DNA from: Accumulibacter sp.
Lineage (GTDB): Bacteria > Pseudomonadota > Gammaproteobacteria > Burkholderiales > Rhodocyclaceae
Length of the DNA stretch: 60,475 bases
Assembly: GCA_017302455.1 (NCBI GenBank)
Contig: JAFLDO010000031.1
Location: 1-60,475, forward strand
Direction: 5' to 3'
The notes beneath the pieces were generated by a model that worked only from the letters and a program-made list of their open reading frames with translations, was not told the origin of the DNA and made no database searches. The stretch's first letter is position 1. Each line of letters begins with the position of its first letter. Made by a program: the position numbers and the translations under genes. This document shows, one piece after another, positions 29,323 to 39,065 of the stretch.

Positions 29323-30372
29323 ATGACTTCACCCACTCTTCCCGATCCTGAGCAGCTAGCCGCACGGATACTGCGCGGGGAAAGGGCTGCGGTCGCCAGC
29401 GGCCTGAACCTGCTGGACAACAAGCTGGCTGAGGCGCGCAACCGTTCGGCTCGCTTGCTGGCGGCTCTTTCCGGCGAGCGCTGGCTCAGTCGCGGTCACC
29501 TGATCGGGGTCACGGGTCCTCCCGGAGCCGGCAAGTCCTCGCTCGTCTCCGCCATGATTCGGGAGTGGCGCCTCTCCGGCAAGACCGTCGGAGTGCTGGC
29601 AGTCGATCCCTCCAGTCGCCCCGAACTGGGCGGTGGCGCCTTGTTGGGCGATCGCATTCGTATCAAGAATTCGTCTCACGACGAAGGTCTCTTCATCCGC
29701 TCGCTGGCCAGTCGGAATCAGTTGGGCGGCGTCGCCACCGAGGTTTGGCCGATGAGTTGGCTGATGTTGGCCTGTTTCGATATTGTCATCATCGAGACGG
29801 TGGGCGTCGGCCAAACCGAGATCGATATTGCCGAGATTGGCGATACGGTCTGTTATGTCGCCCAGCCGGCCTCCGGTGACACAATCCAGTATCTGAAGTC
29901 GGGTATCATCGAGATTCCGGATATTTTCGCGGTCAACAAGTGTGACCTTGGTGCCCCGGCGCGCAAAACGGCGAGCGAAATTGGCCGGAGCGCGCCCAGG
30001 CACGATCGCCGGGAGAATTGGGATTACCCGGTGTGTCTGGTGAGCGCGACGATGAATACAGGAATCAGGCAATTGCAGGAGCATTGCGAGAGACACCGGG
30101 AGTTTCTCGCCAATGCCGGCTTGCTCGGCAAACTGCGCACGCGCCATCAGAGCGCCTGGGTAGTACGCTTGCTGAAAGAGGAATTCGGAACTTTTGGCCT
30201 CGAACTTGCCGGCGGCCGTGCTGTTGTCGGCGAGCGGCTGAGGGAAAATCCATCCAGCCAGTTTGCAGAGTACGAGCGCCTGCGGCAACATATTCTTTCC
30301 AGATTCATGTCGGTAAATCAACCGAGCAGTCTAACCAAGAAGGAGCATCTTGATGAGCAAACAATTGTATGA
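29323..30372 (+). CDS. meaB: MeaB/ArgK-family G3E GTPase, mutase chaperone
   Basis: 349 residues. P-loop [13 protein letters not shown], then [25 protein letters not shown], the switch region [18 protein letters not shown] and the base-specificity motif NKCD. MeaB loads and protects the adenosylcobalamin of acyl-CoA mutases. It follows ecm directly, so Ecm is the likely client. The SSRPELGGG segment differs slightly from the usual SSxxxGGA pattern. An in-frame start 24 nt upstream overlaps ecm; ATG 29323 is preferred. Its last 20 nt overlap the start of ccr. Confidence 0.92.
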   Translation: MTSPTLPDPEQLAARILRGERAAVASGLNLLDNKLAEARNRSARLLAALSGERWLSRGHLIGVTGPPGAGKSSLVSAMIREWRLSGKTVGVLAVDPSSRPELGGGALLGDRIRIKNSSHDEGLFIRSLASRNQLGGVATEVWPMSWLMLACFDIVIIETVGVGQTEIDIAEIGDTVCYVAQPASGDTIQYLKSGIIEIPDIFAVNKCDLGAPARKTASEIGRSAPRHDRRENWDYPVCLVSATMNTGIRQLQEHCERHREFLANAGLLGKLRTRHQSAWVVRLLKEEFGTFGLELAGGRAVVGERLRENPSSQFAEYERLRQHILSRFMSVNQPSSLTKKEHLDEQTIV

Positions 30373-32107
30373 ACTAGGTGATAGGCCTCCCCTGGGCGAA
30401 GTTCCGGAGAAAATGCACGCCTGGTTGATCCGCGCGGACCGTTTCGGCAAGCCGACGGAGGCGTTTCAGAAGGAAGTGGTGAATACCCCTGCCATCGCCG
30501 ACGACGAAGTGCTGGTGCACGTGATGGCGGCGGGAATCAACTACAACAACGTCTGGGCGGGCCTCGGCTTTCCGGTCAATGTCATCGCTGCCCGTAACAA
30601 GGGCGGCGAGCCTGAAGACTTCCACATCGGCGGCAGCGACGCGTCCGGCATCGTCTACGCGATCGGCAAGGACGTGACCAACGTCAAAGTGGGCGACGAA
30701 GTGGTAATGCACTGCGGCCAATGGAACCGTAATTGCGAGTGGGTCCAGAACGGCGGCGATCCGATGTACTCGCCCTCTTTCAAGATTTGGGGTTACGAAA
30801 CCAATTACGGTAGTTTCGCCCAGTTCACCAAGGTCCAGGGCCACCAGTGCATGCCGAAGCCAAAGCACATGAACTGGGAAGAAGCGGCGGCCTATACGCT
30901 GGTCGCCGCTACGGCCTGGCGGATGCTCCATGGCTGGGGCGCCAACTCCATCAAGAAGGGGGACGTCGCTCTGATCTGGGGCGGCGCGGGCGGCCTCGGT
31001 TCGATGGCGATCCAGATCGCCAAGGCGGTCGGCGCGACCTCCGTGGCCATGGTGTCAGGCGAGGACAAGTTCGACTACTGCATGAAATTGGGCGCCAAAG
31101 GCTGCATCAATCGCAACGACTTCGATCACTGGGGCATGTTGCCGCACTGGAAGGACAACGCGGGCTATGCAAAGTGGCTGAAGGGCGTGCGGGGCTTCGG
31201 TGCCAAGATCTGGGAAGTTCTCGGCGAGAAGCGCGCGCCGAACATCGTCTTCGAACATCCTGGCGAGACCACCATCCCTTCTTCGATTTTCGTTTGCGAA
31301 ACCGGCGGTATGGTCGTCGTTTGCGCCGGTACCTCGGGCTATAACGCTACCGTCGATTTGCGCTATCTGTGGATGCGGCAGAAGCGCCTGCAAGGCTCAC
31401 ATTTCGCCAATGCCGTGCAGTGCAACGAAATGAACGAACTGGCGCTGCGTGGCCTGATCGATCCCTGCATGTCGCGGGCTTTCACCTACGAAGAGTTGCC
31501 GCTTGCCCACCAACTGATGCATGACAACAAACATCCACACGGCAACATGTCGGTGCTGATTGGTGCCACCGAGTTCGGCCTGGGCACCAGCGGCAAGCCG
31601 CCCGTGGCGATCGTTCATCCGACGCTGCCCAAGGGCGACGTGCATACCACGCCGCATCCCTATCCGATGTCCACCCCGCTGCCGGATATCGCCGAGGGCG
31701 AAGCGATCACTATTGCCGACGACGGCAGCAAGGTCAGCGACCTGATGCATCGCGGCATCATTTCCTGTACGCCGGACGATGTCCTCGGGACGGTGGCCAA
31801 GATCATGGTGGACAAGGAGATCCACGCGGTAGTGGTGATGGATGGACAAGGCAAGGCGATCGGCGTCGTATCGCAGACCGATATGGTTCTGGCGCGGCAG
31901 GGCCGGAGCCCGCAGGAAGCGCGCTCGATGCGCGCCGGGGACATCATGACCCCTGGCTGTGCAACATGCGATGCCGAGATGTTGTTGAGCGACGCGGTCA
32001 GCCTGATGACGGGCCGGCGCATGCATCGCCTGGTGGTAACGGAAAACGATCGGCCTGTGGGCGTCATCTCCATGACCGACGTGGTGCGCAAGATCATCGG
32101 CGAGTAA
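30353..32107 (+). CDS. ccr: Crotonyl-CoA carboxylase/reductase fused to a C-terminal CBS-domain pair
   Basis: 584 residues, about 150 longer than usual Ccr (about 430). Residues 1-411 are the medium-chain reductase: [10 protein letters not shown] at 63-72, WGYETN at 146-151, the NADPH Rossmann loop [10 protein letters not shown], and QGSHFA with H350. E149 and H350 lie in the segments I recall as CO2-binding in studied Ccr enzymes. After a Pro-rich linker (about 412-455) come two CBS repeats, about 461-513 and 530-584, each with the ribose-binding type motif (GVVSQTD, GVISMTD). CBS pairs bind AMP, ATP or similar ligands. The enzyme reductively carboxylates crotonyl-CoA to ethylmalonyl-CoA, the entry to the pathway. 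AGGAG sits 7 nt before the ATG. Confidence 0.95.
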   Translation: MSKQLYELGDRPPLGEVPEKMHAWLIRADRFGKPTEAFQKEVVNTPAIADDEVLVHVMAAGINYNNVWAGLGFPVNVIAARNKGGEPEDFHIGGSDASGIVYAIGKDVTNVKVGDEVVMHCGQWNRNCEWVQNGGDPMYSPSFKIWGYETNYGSFAQFTKVQGHQCMPKPKHMNWEEAAAYTLVAATAWRMLHGWGANSIKKGDVALIWGGAGGLGSMAIQIAKAVGATSVAMVSGEDKFDYCMKLGAKGCINRNDFDHWGMLPHWKDNAGYAKWLKGVRGFGAKIWEVLGEKRAPNIVFEHPGETTIPSSIFVCETGGMVVVCAGTSGYNATVDLRYLWMRQKRLQGSHFANAVQCNEMNELALRGLIDPCMSRAFTYEELPLAHQLMHDNKHPHGNMSVLIGATEFGLGTSGKPPVAIVHPTLPKGDVHTTPHPYPMSTPLPDIAEGEAITIADDGSKVSDLMHRGIISCTPDDVLGTVAKIMVDKEIHAVVVMDGQGKAIGVVSQTDMVLARQGRSPQEARSMRAGDIMTPGCATCDAEMLLSDAVSLMTGRRMHRLVVTENDRPVGVISMTDVVRKIIGE

Positions 32108-32145
32108 ACAGCGCTCGCCCGCACCAAAGCGACACGTCGCGCCCA

Positions 32146-32169
32146 CCCCCTTCCTGCTTGGGAAGGGGG
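32146..32169. repeat. Perfect 9-bp hairpin after ccr
   Basis: Inverted repeat CCCCCTTCC / GGAAGGGGG with a 6-nt loop, just downstream of ccr. No T-run follows directly. It could protect the 3' end of the operon transcript or act with the terminator 14 nt further on. Confidence 0.75.
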
Positions 32170-32182
32170 ATTTCTCAAGACG

Positions 32183-32219
32183 CCCTTCTTGTCCGTCAGG
32201 ATGGAGAAGGGTTTTTTTT
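32183..32219 (+). terminator. Rho-independent terminator of the ethylmalonyl-CoA operon
   Basis: CCCTTCT pairs with AGAAGGG around a 15-nt loop that can form an inner TCC/GGA stem; eight T residues follow. It ends only 22 nt before the next ATG, so it could also attenuate the downstream reductase gene. Confidence 0.75.
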
Positions 32220-32241
32220 ACAACCCCGAGAGGTTCCTGCC

Positions 32242-33219
32242 ATGCAAGCCATTGTCTGCCACGAACTTGGCGGTCCCGCGGCGTTACGCCTGGATGACGT
32301 TCCGGAACCGCGCCCCGGACCCGGGCAGGTACGGATCCGGGTCCGCGCCTGTGGAGTCAATTTTGCCGACAGCCTGATCACCCGCGGCCAGTATCAGAAG
32401 CAACCACAACCACCATTCAGTCCCGGCTTCGAGGTTTCCGGAGAGGTGCTGGAACTTGGCAGCGGCGTACAAGGGATCGCCATTGGCGATCGCCTGATCG
32501 CCATGACAGCGCACGGTGGCTATGCCCAACAAGTCATTGCCGACACGAAGCGCTGCGTGCCGATGCCGGCGGCGATGTCATGGGAACACGGCGCGGCCTT
32601 TCCCGTGGTGTTCGGCACCTCGCATGTCGCCTTGTCGCATCGGGCGCGGTTACGGCCAGGAGAGACGCTCGTGGTGCATGGTGCCTCGGGCGGGGTCGGT
32701 CTGACCGCCGTCGCCATCGGCAAGCAGTTGGGAGCGACGGTTATCGCCACAGCGAACGGCCCCGAGAAACTCGAAGTAGCGCGCGCACACGGCGCCGACC
32801 ATCTGATTGATTCGAGTCGTGAGGACGTGCGCACGCGAATCAAGGAGTTAACCGCTGGTCGCGGTGCGGATGTCGTCTACGATCCTGTAGGTGGCGACTT
32901 GTTCGCGGCTTCGCTGCGCAGCATCGCGTTTGAAGGGCGCCTACTGGTCATTGGCTTTGCAGGCGGTAGCGTGCCGCAAATTCCCGCCAATCATCTTCTG
33001 GTCAAGAATGTGGACGTGATTGGTCTCAACTGGCCGGCTTATGCGGAATTGAATCCGCAGGTGATGACCGAGAGTTTCCGGACACTGATCCAGTGGTATC
33101 TGGAGGGTGCGATCAAACCGCATGTCTCCGCCACTTATCCGCTGAAACAGGCTGTCGATGCGCTCAATCACCTGATTAGTCGCAAGTCCACGGGTAAAGT
33201 CGTTATTACTCCGGATTAG
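32242..33219 (+). CDS. NADPH:quinone oxidoreductase-like (zinc-free medium-chain reductase)
   Basis: 325 residues. N-terminal GroES-like fold MQAIVCHELGGPAALRLDDVP, then VNFADSLITRGQYQ, and a nucleotide-binding loop HGASGGVGLTAVAIGKQLGA. No catalytic-zinc cysteines are seen. The family reduces quinones, enones or enoyl-CoA. Near ccr and a PhaJ-type hydratase, an acyl-CoA related role (for example acrylyl-CoA or another enoyl-CoA) is possible but unproven. The start at 32242 matches the usual MQAI beginning; in-frame sequence further upstream overlaps ccr and is not homologous. Confidence 0.85.
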   Translation: MQAIVCHELGGPAALRLDDVPEPRPGPGQVRIRVRACGVNFADSLITRGQYQKQPQPPFSPGFEVSGEVLELGSGVQGIAIGDRLIAMTAHGGYAQQVIADTKRCVPMPAAMSWEHGAAFPVVFGTSHVALSHRARLRPGETLVVHGASGGVGLTAVAIGKQLGATVIATANGPEKLEVARAHGADHLIDSSREDVRTRIKELTAGRGADVVYDPVGGDLFAASLRSIAFEGRLLVIGFAGGSVPQIPANHLLVKNVDVIGLNWPAYAELNPQVMTESFRTLIQWYLEGAIKPHVSATYPLKQAVDALNHLISRKSTGKVVITPD

Positions 33220-33513
33220 ACCGGTCTAATGCTTTGTGCATCCGGCGCGTGGCGTATTCGCCACTTGTCGAAACCCATTGTGGCGGCCAGAAGACGCAAA
33301 ACATTTCTCGGTGATTCGACAATGAAGACTGGCCATGCACGGAGATCCCCATATATACTTCTGATGGTCCGGATGACCTTCCTGTCGTGGCGGCAGACCA
33401 GGCGCGGGGCACCCGGAAACTTCAAGACACTCAAACTGGCGCTGGCAGCAAACCAACGCCGTATTCCCCTGGCGCGGCGATACCTGCGCTGATGATTACC
33501 TGAAAGGACTTGC

Positions 33514-33963
33514 ATGAATCCCCAAAACGGTTACGACATCGAAGACTTGTCGGTCGGCATGAGCGCAGAGATCGCCAAGACCATTACGGATGCGGACATC
33601 GTCCTCTTTGCCGGCGTGTCCACGGACGTCAATGCGGTGCATATGGATGAAGATTTTGCGAAGACGACGATGTTTGGCGGCCGCATCGCGCACGGCATGT
33701 TGTCGGCGAGCCTGATTTCAGCGGTACTCGGCAATCGTCTGCCCGGTCCTGGCACGATCTACATGAGCCAGTCCTTGCGCTTCCGTGCGCCGGTGCGGCC
33801 GGGTGACACGGTTCATGCCAAGGTGACAGTCAAGGAAGTCGTTGCCGAAAAGTGCCGTGTCGTAGTCGATACCGTGTGCACCGTCGGCGACAAGGTGGTC
33901 ATCGACGGCGAAGCGACGCTGATGACCACCTCGCGGCAAAAACGCGAAGCAGCCGGCAAGTAG
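33514..33963 (+). CDS. phaJ: (R)-specific enoyl-CoA hydratase, MaoC/PhaJ type
   Basis: 149 residues, single hot-dog domain. The catalytic dyad is probably D38 and H43 in STDVNAVHMDEDFA, followed by GRIAHGML and the FRAPVRPGDTV segment. It would interconvert crotonyl-CoA and (R)-3-hydroxybutyryl-CoA, tying the ethylmalonyl-CoA pathway to polyhydroxybutyrate. GAAAGGA precedes the ATG. About 294 nt separate it from the upstream reductase; this gap contains no gene. Confidence 0.85.
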   Translation: MNPQNGYDIEDLSVGMSAEIAKTITDADIVLFAGVSTDVNAVHMDEDFAKTTMFGGRIAHGMLSASLISAVLGNRLPGPGTIYMSQSLRFRAPVRPGDTVHAKVTVKEVVAEKCRVVVDTVCTVGDKVVIDGEATLMTTSRQKREAAGK

Positions 33964-33977
33964 CCTGCCAGCGAGCG

Positions 33978-34007
33978 GACGGGCCGGGCAGCCGAGCCCG
34001 TCGGTTT
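33978..34007 (+). terminator. Candidate terminator between convergent phaJ and meh
   Basis: GACGGGC pairs with GCCCGTC around an 11-nt loop; the T-rich tail is weak and interrupted. Confidence 0.4.
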
Positions 34008-34058
34008 GGTCTCTGTTTGTTGCCGTCCCCCGCTCGCTTCGCTTGTGCAGTACCCGTG

Positions 34059-34913
34059 CTACGCCGGCGCCAGCTCGGCGCTGGCTCTCATTGCCGCAGC
34101 GCCATCTGGGCCCTGCGCCTCGAGCGACACCCGGCCATCGACCAGCGTGCCGACGAGGCGAAACGGCGCCAGATCAAACAGCGGCGCCAGGCCCCGGAAG
34201 CTGTAGTCGAGCACCGCCTGAGCTGTTTCCCGGCGCAGCAGTTCCATCAGCAGGACCGCGGTCAACGGCCCATGCACGACCAGACCGGGATAGCCCTCCT
34301 CGTTGATCGCATAGGGACGATCGTAGTGGATCCGGTGCGCGTTGAAGGTCAACGCCGAGAAGCGGAACAGGAGTCGCGGCTCAGGCTCCACAATGCGCGA
34401 CCAGACGCAAGACGGCAGCGGCGGCCAATCGATTACGCGCGGACAGGCAACGGCTGGCCCCGGCTCGCGATAGACGATGTCCTGCTCTTCCTCGATACAC
34501 AGCGCTCCATCCTGGTAGAAGCGGCAGAGGACCGAGACAAAGGCGAGTGAGCCGGAACGTCCCGATTTCTCCTTGATGTCGCGAATCACCGCCTCGCGGC
34601 GGGCGGGCTGGCCGATGATCAACGGGCGGTGGAAGCGCAAGCGCGCGCCGGCGAACATGCGCCGCGGATACGGAATCGGCGGCATGAATCCTCCGCGCTG
34701 TGGGTGCCCGTCGACCCCGAGAAGCGCCTGCGGCGTCTTCGGCAGAAAGTAGAACCAGTGCCACAGTGGTGGCAACGCGCTGCCGTTGCCAAGAGGCGTC
34801 ACCGTATCGTCGAATGTCGCCGCCGCTGCCAGCGCCGGGGCCAGACCGAGGTCATCGTCGGTGATCTCATGGCGGCCAATCCACTGCGTGTAGGGTATCC
34901 TCGATTCGGTCAT
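34059..34913 (-). CDS. meh: Mesaconyl-C4-CoA hydratase-like (HTD2/MaoC family)
   Basis: 284 residues from the ATG at 34913. An N-terminal FAS1-like dehydratase half (TPLGNGSALPPLWHWFYFLP, RRMFAGARLRFHRP) is followed by a MaoC-like half with ALTFNAHRIHYDRPYA and YPGLVVHGPLTAVLLMELL. In Chloroflexus the related Meh hydrates mesaconyl-C4-CoA to (S)-citramalyl-CoA. Its position, divergent from smtA-smtB-mct-mcl-mch, supports the same job. It might instead act on itaconyl-CoA, because HTD2-type hydratases are known in that route too. Confidence 0.82.
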   Translation of the reverse strand: MTESRIPYTQWIGRHEITDDDLGLAPALAAAATFDDTVTPLGNGSALPPLWHWFYFLPKTPQALLGVDGHPQRGGFMPPIPYPRRMFAGARLRFHRPLIIGQPARREAVIRDIKEKSGRSGSLAFVSVLCRFYQDGALCIEEEQDIVYREPGPAVACPRVIDWPPLPSCVWSRIVEPEPRLLFRFSALTFNAHRIHYDRPYAINEEGYPGLVVHGPLTAVLLMELLRRETAQAVLDYSFRGLAPLFDLAPFRLVGTLVDGRVSLEAQGPDGAAAMRASAELAPA

Positions 34914-35027
34914 TGTTGGGGTTCTTTCGGTAGAGTTTCCGGCGGCGGACGCACAAGTACAGCACAGCACGCTGGCAAACTCAAGTCGCCAGCAGTCGAT
35001 GCGTCCATTGGCCGACGCCCTGAGATC

Positions 35028-35058
35028 TTGCGCCCATGACCGTGTTTGCCCATATACT
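35028..35058 (+). promoter_or_regulatory. Possible promoter of the smtA-mch operon
   Basis: TTGCGC (35028-35033) and CATATA (35051-35056) are 17 nt apart; the overlapping TATACT is the better -10 but gives 19 nt. It lies in the divergent region with meh. Confidence 0.3.
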
Positions 35059-35140
35059 GTGGGGGTTATGCCGGTGCCGGGCCTGGCGCAGGGTAAGGGA
35101 GTTGGGAGGTTTTCCGGCTCGACAGTCGGGAGGATGGGCC

Positions 35141-36502
35141 ATGAAAGAGGAAGCTGCTTCAACGAAGTCCGCCGCGTCGCGGCCAGCCCCCACGGGCACT
35201 GGGGCGCCAACACCAACCGGGCCTGCAGCAGTTAACCCCGCAGCGAACGCCCAGTTGTCGCAGAATCCTCTGGAGCAGGATCAGGAGCAGTCAGCGGACA
35301 ACGACCAACTACCGATGAGCGGCTTGCGCGTCATCGATGTCGGGACTTTTCTGGCCGGGCCCTATGCGGCATCCATCCTGGGTGAGTTCGGCGCCGAGAT
35401 TCTGAAAGTCGAGCATCCGATCGCCGGTGATCCGATGCGGCACTTCGGAACGGCCTCCAAACGCCACGATGCGACCCTGGCCTGGCTCAGCGAAGGCCGC
35501 AACAAGAAATCGGTCACCCTCGACCTCCGCCAGCAGGAGGGTGTCGAGCTGTTCCTCAAGCTGGTGGCCAAGTCGGACGTGCTGATCGAGAATTTCCGGC
35601 CGGGAACGATGGAGGAATGGGGACTCGGCTGGGACGAGTTGAGCAAGGCCAACCCCGCACTCGTGATGCTACGGGTCTCCGGCTACGGGCAGACCGGACC
35701 GTATCGTCGACGCTCGGGTTTCGCGCATATCGCCCATGGCTTTGCCGGTCTGTCCTACCTCGCCGGCTTTCCGGGCGAGACGCCAGTACTGCCGGGAACG
35801 GCGCCGCTTGGCGACTACCTGTCCAGCCTTTATGGCGCTATCGGCATCCTGCTGGCATTAAGGCACCGCGAGGCGACCGGCGAAGGGCAAATCGTCGATA
35901 TCGGAATTTACGAGGCGGTTTTCCGCCAGATGGACGAGATCGCCGCCGCTTACGGACTGTTCGGCAAGGTCCGGCAACGCGAAGGTGCCGGCAGTTTCGT
36001 CGCCGTTCCGCACGGACACTTCCGGACTGTTGATGACAAATGGGTCGCCATCGCGTGCACCACGGACAAGATGTTCGAACGTTTCGCCGCGGCGATGGAG
36101 AAGCCCGAGCTCGCTGCGGCCGACCGTTACGGCGACCAACGCAAGCGTCTGGCAGCGCGTGACGAGGTCAACCGGATCGTCATCGAATGGGTGGGTTCGC
36201 TGACCCGCAACGAGGTGATGCAGCGCTGTATTGATGGTGAGGTACCGATCGGCAAGCTCAACAGCATCGCCGACATGTTCGAGGATGAGCATTTCAAAGC
36301 CCGCGGCAATCTCGCCCGCCTCACCGAGGAGGGCCTGGGGGAAGTGGTGATTCCGGGCGTCGTGCCGACGCTTTCCGAGACCCCGGGGCGGATTTCGAAT
36401 CTCGGGCCACCGCTGGGCAACGCCACCTATGAAGTCCTGCGCGAACTACTCGGTATTTCGGCGCAGGAGATCAAGCGACTGCGCCAGCGCAAGATCATCT
36501 GA
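35141..36502 (+). CDS. smtA: Succinyl-CoA:L-malate CoA-transferase, SmtA-like subunit (class III)
   Basis: 453 residues from the ATG at 35141. A low-complexity Ala/Pro/Gln-rich N-terminus of about 55 residues precedes the CaiB/BaiF fold: [68 protein letters not shown]. The N-terminal extension and wording match my memory of Chloroflexus SmtA. The presumed catalytic Asp is in the DIGIYEAVF region. With SmtB it would make malyl-CoA from malate and succinyl-CoA. An in-frame start 105 nt upstream encodes unrelated sequence. Confidence 0.85.
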   Translation: MKEEAASTKSAASRPAPTGTGAPTPTGPAAVNPAANAQLSQNPLEQDQEQSADNDQLPMSGLRVIDVGTFLAGPYAASILGEFGAEILKVEHPIAGDPMRHFGTASKRHDATLAWLSEGRNKKSVTLDLRQQEGVELFLKLVAKSDVLIENFRPGTMEEWGLGWDELSKANPALVMLRVSGYGQTGPYRRRSGFAHIAHGFAGLSYLAGFPGETPVLPGTAPLGDYLSSLYGAIGILLALRHREATGEGQIVDIGIYEAVFRQMDEIAAAYGLFGKVRQREGAGSFVAVPHGHFRTVDDKWVAIACTTDKMFERFAAAMEKPELAAADRYGDQRKRLAARDEVNRIVIEWVGSLTRNEVMQRCIDGEVPIGKLNSIADMFEDEHFKARGNLARLTEEGLGEVVIPGVVPTLSETPGRISNLGPPLGNATYEVLRELLGISAQEIKRLRQRKII

Positions 36503-36525
36503 CCGGCCTTTTCACGAGAACTCCC

Positions 36526-37752
36526 ATGACCACTGATCAGACCGAGACCCGGTTGCCGCTCGAAGGCATTCGCGTCATCGATGCCGCCACGGTCATCGCC
36601 GCACCTTACAGTGCCAGCATCCTCGGCGAGTTCGGCGCCGATGTCCTGAAGGTCGAGAACCCGAAAGGCGGCGATCCCCTGCGCTACTTCGGTACGCCGA
36701 CCAACCGCAAGGACACGCTGGCCTGGCTCAGCGAAGCCCGCAACAAGCGATCGGTGACGCTCGACCTGCACTTGCCGGAAGGCGTCGAGTTGTTCAAGGG
36801 GCTGATCGAGAAATCGGATGTGCTGTGCGAGAACTTCCGGCCGGGCACCCTCGAGAAGTGGGGACTCGGCTGGGAGGTGCTGCGCGAGATCAACCCTGGC
36901 CTGATCATGTTGCGCGTTACCGGTTATGGGCAGACCGGCCCCTACAAGGACCGTCCCGGCTTTGCCCGCGTCGCACACGCCGTTGGCGGCATCGCCTTTC
37001 TCTCGGGAATGCCGAGAGGAACGCCGGTGACCCCGGGCTCGACCACCCTCGGCGATTACCTGACCGGCCTCTATGGCTGTATCGGCATCCTGATGGCCCT
37101 GCGCCACCGCGAGCGCACCGGCAAGGGACAGTACATCGACGCTGCGCTGTACGAGTCGGTGTTTCGCTGCACCGAAGAACTGGCGCCGGCCTATGGCATG
37201 TTCGGTCGCGTGCGCGAGAGGCACGGGCCAACGCACAACGATTTCGCTTGCCCACACGGCCACTTCCCGACCAAGGAAGATGGCAAATGGGTAGCCATTT
37301 CGTGCGTCACCGACAAGCTCTTCGAGCGCCTGGCAATTGCCATGGGCCGCCCGGAACTGGCAGCGCCGCATGTCTACGGCGACCAGAAGACACGGCTTGA
37401 CAACCGGCATGACGTGAACGAAATCGTCAGGGACTGGTGCGGTTCGCTGCACCGGGAGGAAATCCTTGCCCGCTGCTTCGCCGCCGGTGCCCCGGCCGGA
37501 CCATTGAACAGCATCGCCGACATTTTCGGCGACCGGCAATTTCATTCGCGGCGCAACCTGGTCGCGATCGATGAGCCGGACATCGGCGAGACGGTGATCG
37601 TTCCATCGGTGTTGCCACGCCTGTCGGCGACACCGGGAAGGATCAAGCACCTCGGGCCGCGACTCGGGCAGCATACCGACGAAGTACTGTCCGGCTTGCT
37701 CGGCCTGGACGAGCACGAGATCGACGCGCTGCGCAAGAAGCGTGTAATCTGA
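36526..37752 (+). CDS. smtB: Succinyl-CoA:L-malate CoA-transferase, SmtB-like subunit (class III)
   Basis: 408 residues starting [19 protein letters not shown], very close to the Chloroflexus SmtB beginning as I remember it. Family III motifs: [77 protein letters not shown] and the probable catalytic Asp in [11 protein letters not shown]. It is a paralogue of the preceding gene, 23 nt away, and the pair probably forms one heteromeric enzyme. Its product, malyl-CoA, is the substrate of Mcl encoded two genes later. Confidence 0.88.
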   Translation: MTTDQTETRLPLEGIRVIDAATVIAAPYSASILGEFGADVLKVENPKGGDPLRYFGTPTNRKDTLAWLSEARNKRSVTLDLHLPEGVELFKGLIEKSDVLCENFRPGTLEKWGLGWEVLREINPGLIMLRVTGYGQTGPYKDRPGFARVAHAVGGIAFLSGMPRGTPVTPGSTTLGDYLTGLYGCIGILMALRHRERTGKGQYIDAALYESVFRCTEELAPAYGMFGRVRERHGPTHNDFACPHGHFPTKEDGKWVAISCVTDKLFERLAIAMGRPELAAPHVYGDQKTRLDNRHDVNEIVRDWCGSLHREEILARCFAAGAPAGPLNSIADIFGDRQFHSRRNLVAIDEPDIGETVIVPSVLPRLSATPGRIKHLGPRLGQHTDEVLSGLLGLDEHEIDALRKKRVI

Positions 37753-37776
37753 CCACAAGCGGGGTGATTGGAGACA

Positions 37777-38997
37777 ATGGACGGAATTCTCAAGGGCCTG
37801 CGCGTCGTCGAGGGCTCGGCCTTCGTTGCCGCGCCACTCGGCGGCATGACTCTCGCCCAACTCGGCGCGGACGTCATCCGCTTCGACCCCATCGGCGGCG
37901 GCCTCGACTACCGTCGCTGGCCACTCACCCTCGACGGTCGGCACAGCCTGTTTTGGGCCGGACTGAACAAGGGCAAGCGTTCGATAGCCGTCGACCTTCG
38001 CCTGCCCCGCGGGCAGGAGTTGCTGACCCAGCTGATCTGCGCGCCCGGGGACCATGCAGGCCTCTTCAGCACCAATTTTCCGGCCAAAGGCTGGCTTGCC
38101 TATGAAGCGCTGCAAGCGCACCGGCAGGACTTGATCATGGTGAACCTGACGGGGCGGCGGGACGGTGGGTCCGAAGTAGACTACACGCTGAACCCGCAGC
38201 TCGGCCTGCCCCTGATGACCGGACCAACGAGTTCCCCGGAAGTCGTCAACCACGTCTTTCCCGCCTGGGACTTCATCAGCGGTCAAATGATCGCCTTGGG
38301 CCTCCTTGCTGCCGAACGGCACCGGCGGCTGACCGGCGAAGGACAACTGGTGCGTCTGGCCTTGAAGGATGTGGCGCTGGCCATGCTCGGGAATTTCGGC
38401 ATGCTCGCCGAAGCCATGGTCAATGGGGCCGATCGGCCGCGCCAGGGCAACTACCTCTACGGCGCCTTTGGCCGCGACTTCGGCACGCTCGACGGCCGGC
38501 GTCTGATGGTCGTCGGCCTGACCGGCATGCAATGGCGCCGCCTCGTCAAGGCCACCGGTCTCCGGGAGCCAATCAGCGAACTGGCTGCGCGACTCGGCCT
38601 CGACTTCGACGACGAGGGCAATCGCTATCGCGCACGGCAGGAAATTGCCCGATTGTTCGAACCCTGGTTCCATGCCCGCACGCTGGCGGAAGCCGCGCTG
38701 ACCCTCGATGCCCACGGCGTCACCTGGGGCCCCTACCGCAGCGTGCGGGAGGAAGTGGCCGCCGACCCGGATTGCTCCACCGACAATCCGATGTTCACAC
38801 TCACCGAGCAGCCAGGCATCGGGCGCTACCTGATGCCGTCGACGCCGCTCGACTTTGCCGGCGTACCCCGTCTGCCGGCGATGCCGGCGCCCAGACTCGG
38901 CGAACACACGGATCAGATTCTGCTCGACATCCTCGGCTTGAGCGAGGCCGAAGTCGGCCGTCTGCACGACGCGCGCGTCGTCGCCGGACCTACCTGA
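37777..38997 (+). CDS. mct: Mesaconyl-CoA C1-C4 CoA transferase
   Basis: 406 residues. It moves CoA within mesaconate from C1 to C4, an unusual intramolecular class III transfer. The N-terminus [20 protein letters not shown], then [40 protein letters not shown] and [16 protein letters not shown] are nearly the same as the Chloroflexus enzyme as I recall it. The ATG at 37777 with GGAG just before matches that start; a TTG 9 nt earlier is rejected. It sits between smtB and mcl. Strong identity to a protein from another phylum suggests transfer. Confidence 0.92.
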   Translation: MDGILKGLRVVEGSAFVAAPLGGMTLAQLGADVIRFDPIGGGLDYRRWPLTLDGRHSLFWAGLNKGKRSIAVDLRLPRGQELLTQLICAPGDHAGLFSTNFPAKGWLAYEALQAHRQDLIMVNLTGRRDGGSEVDYTLNPQLGLPLMTGPTSSPEVVNHVFPAWDFISGQMIALGLLAAERHRRLTGEGQLVRLALKDVALAMLGNFGMLAEAMVNGADRPRQGNYLYGAFGRDFGTLDGRRLMVVGLTGMQWRRLVKATGLREPISELAARLGLDFDDEGNRYRARQEIARLFEPWFHARTLAEAALTLDAHGVTWGPYRSVREEVAADPDCSTDNPMFTLTEQPGIGRYLMPSTPLDFAGVPRLPAMPAPRLGEHTDQILLDILGLSEAEVGRLHDARVVAGPT

Positions 38998-39065
38998 GCC
39001 GGTCGCCGGCAAACCTGCCCGCGACCGCAGAAACAACCAGCCTTCTTTCTACCAGGGAAACTGCC

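Noticed and set aside
30353-32107. Ccr and CBS parts as two separate genes
   Set aside because: The frame is continuous, no stop or ribosome site lies in the linker (about residues 412-455), and the linker is Pro/Thr-rich as expected between domains.
36427-39036. 869-codon minus-strand open frame over smtB and mct
   Set aside because: The plus strand encodes two recognisable class III CoA-transferases here; the antisense product has no domain and is a codon-bias shadow.
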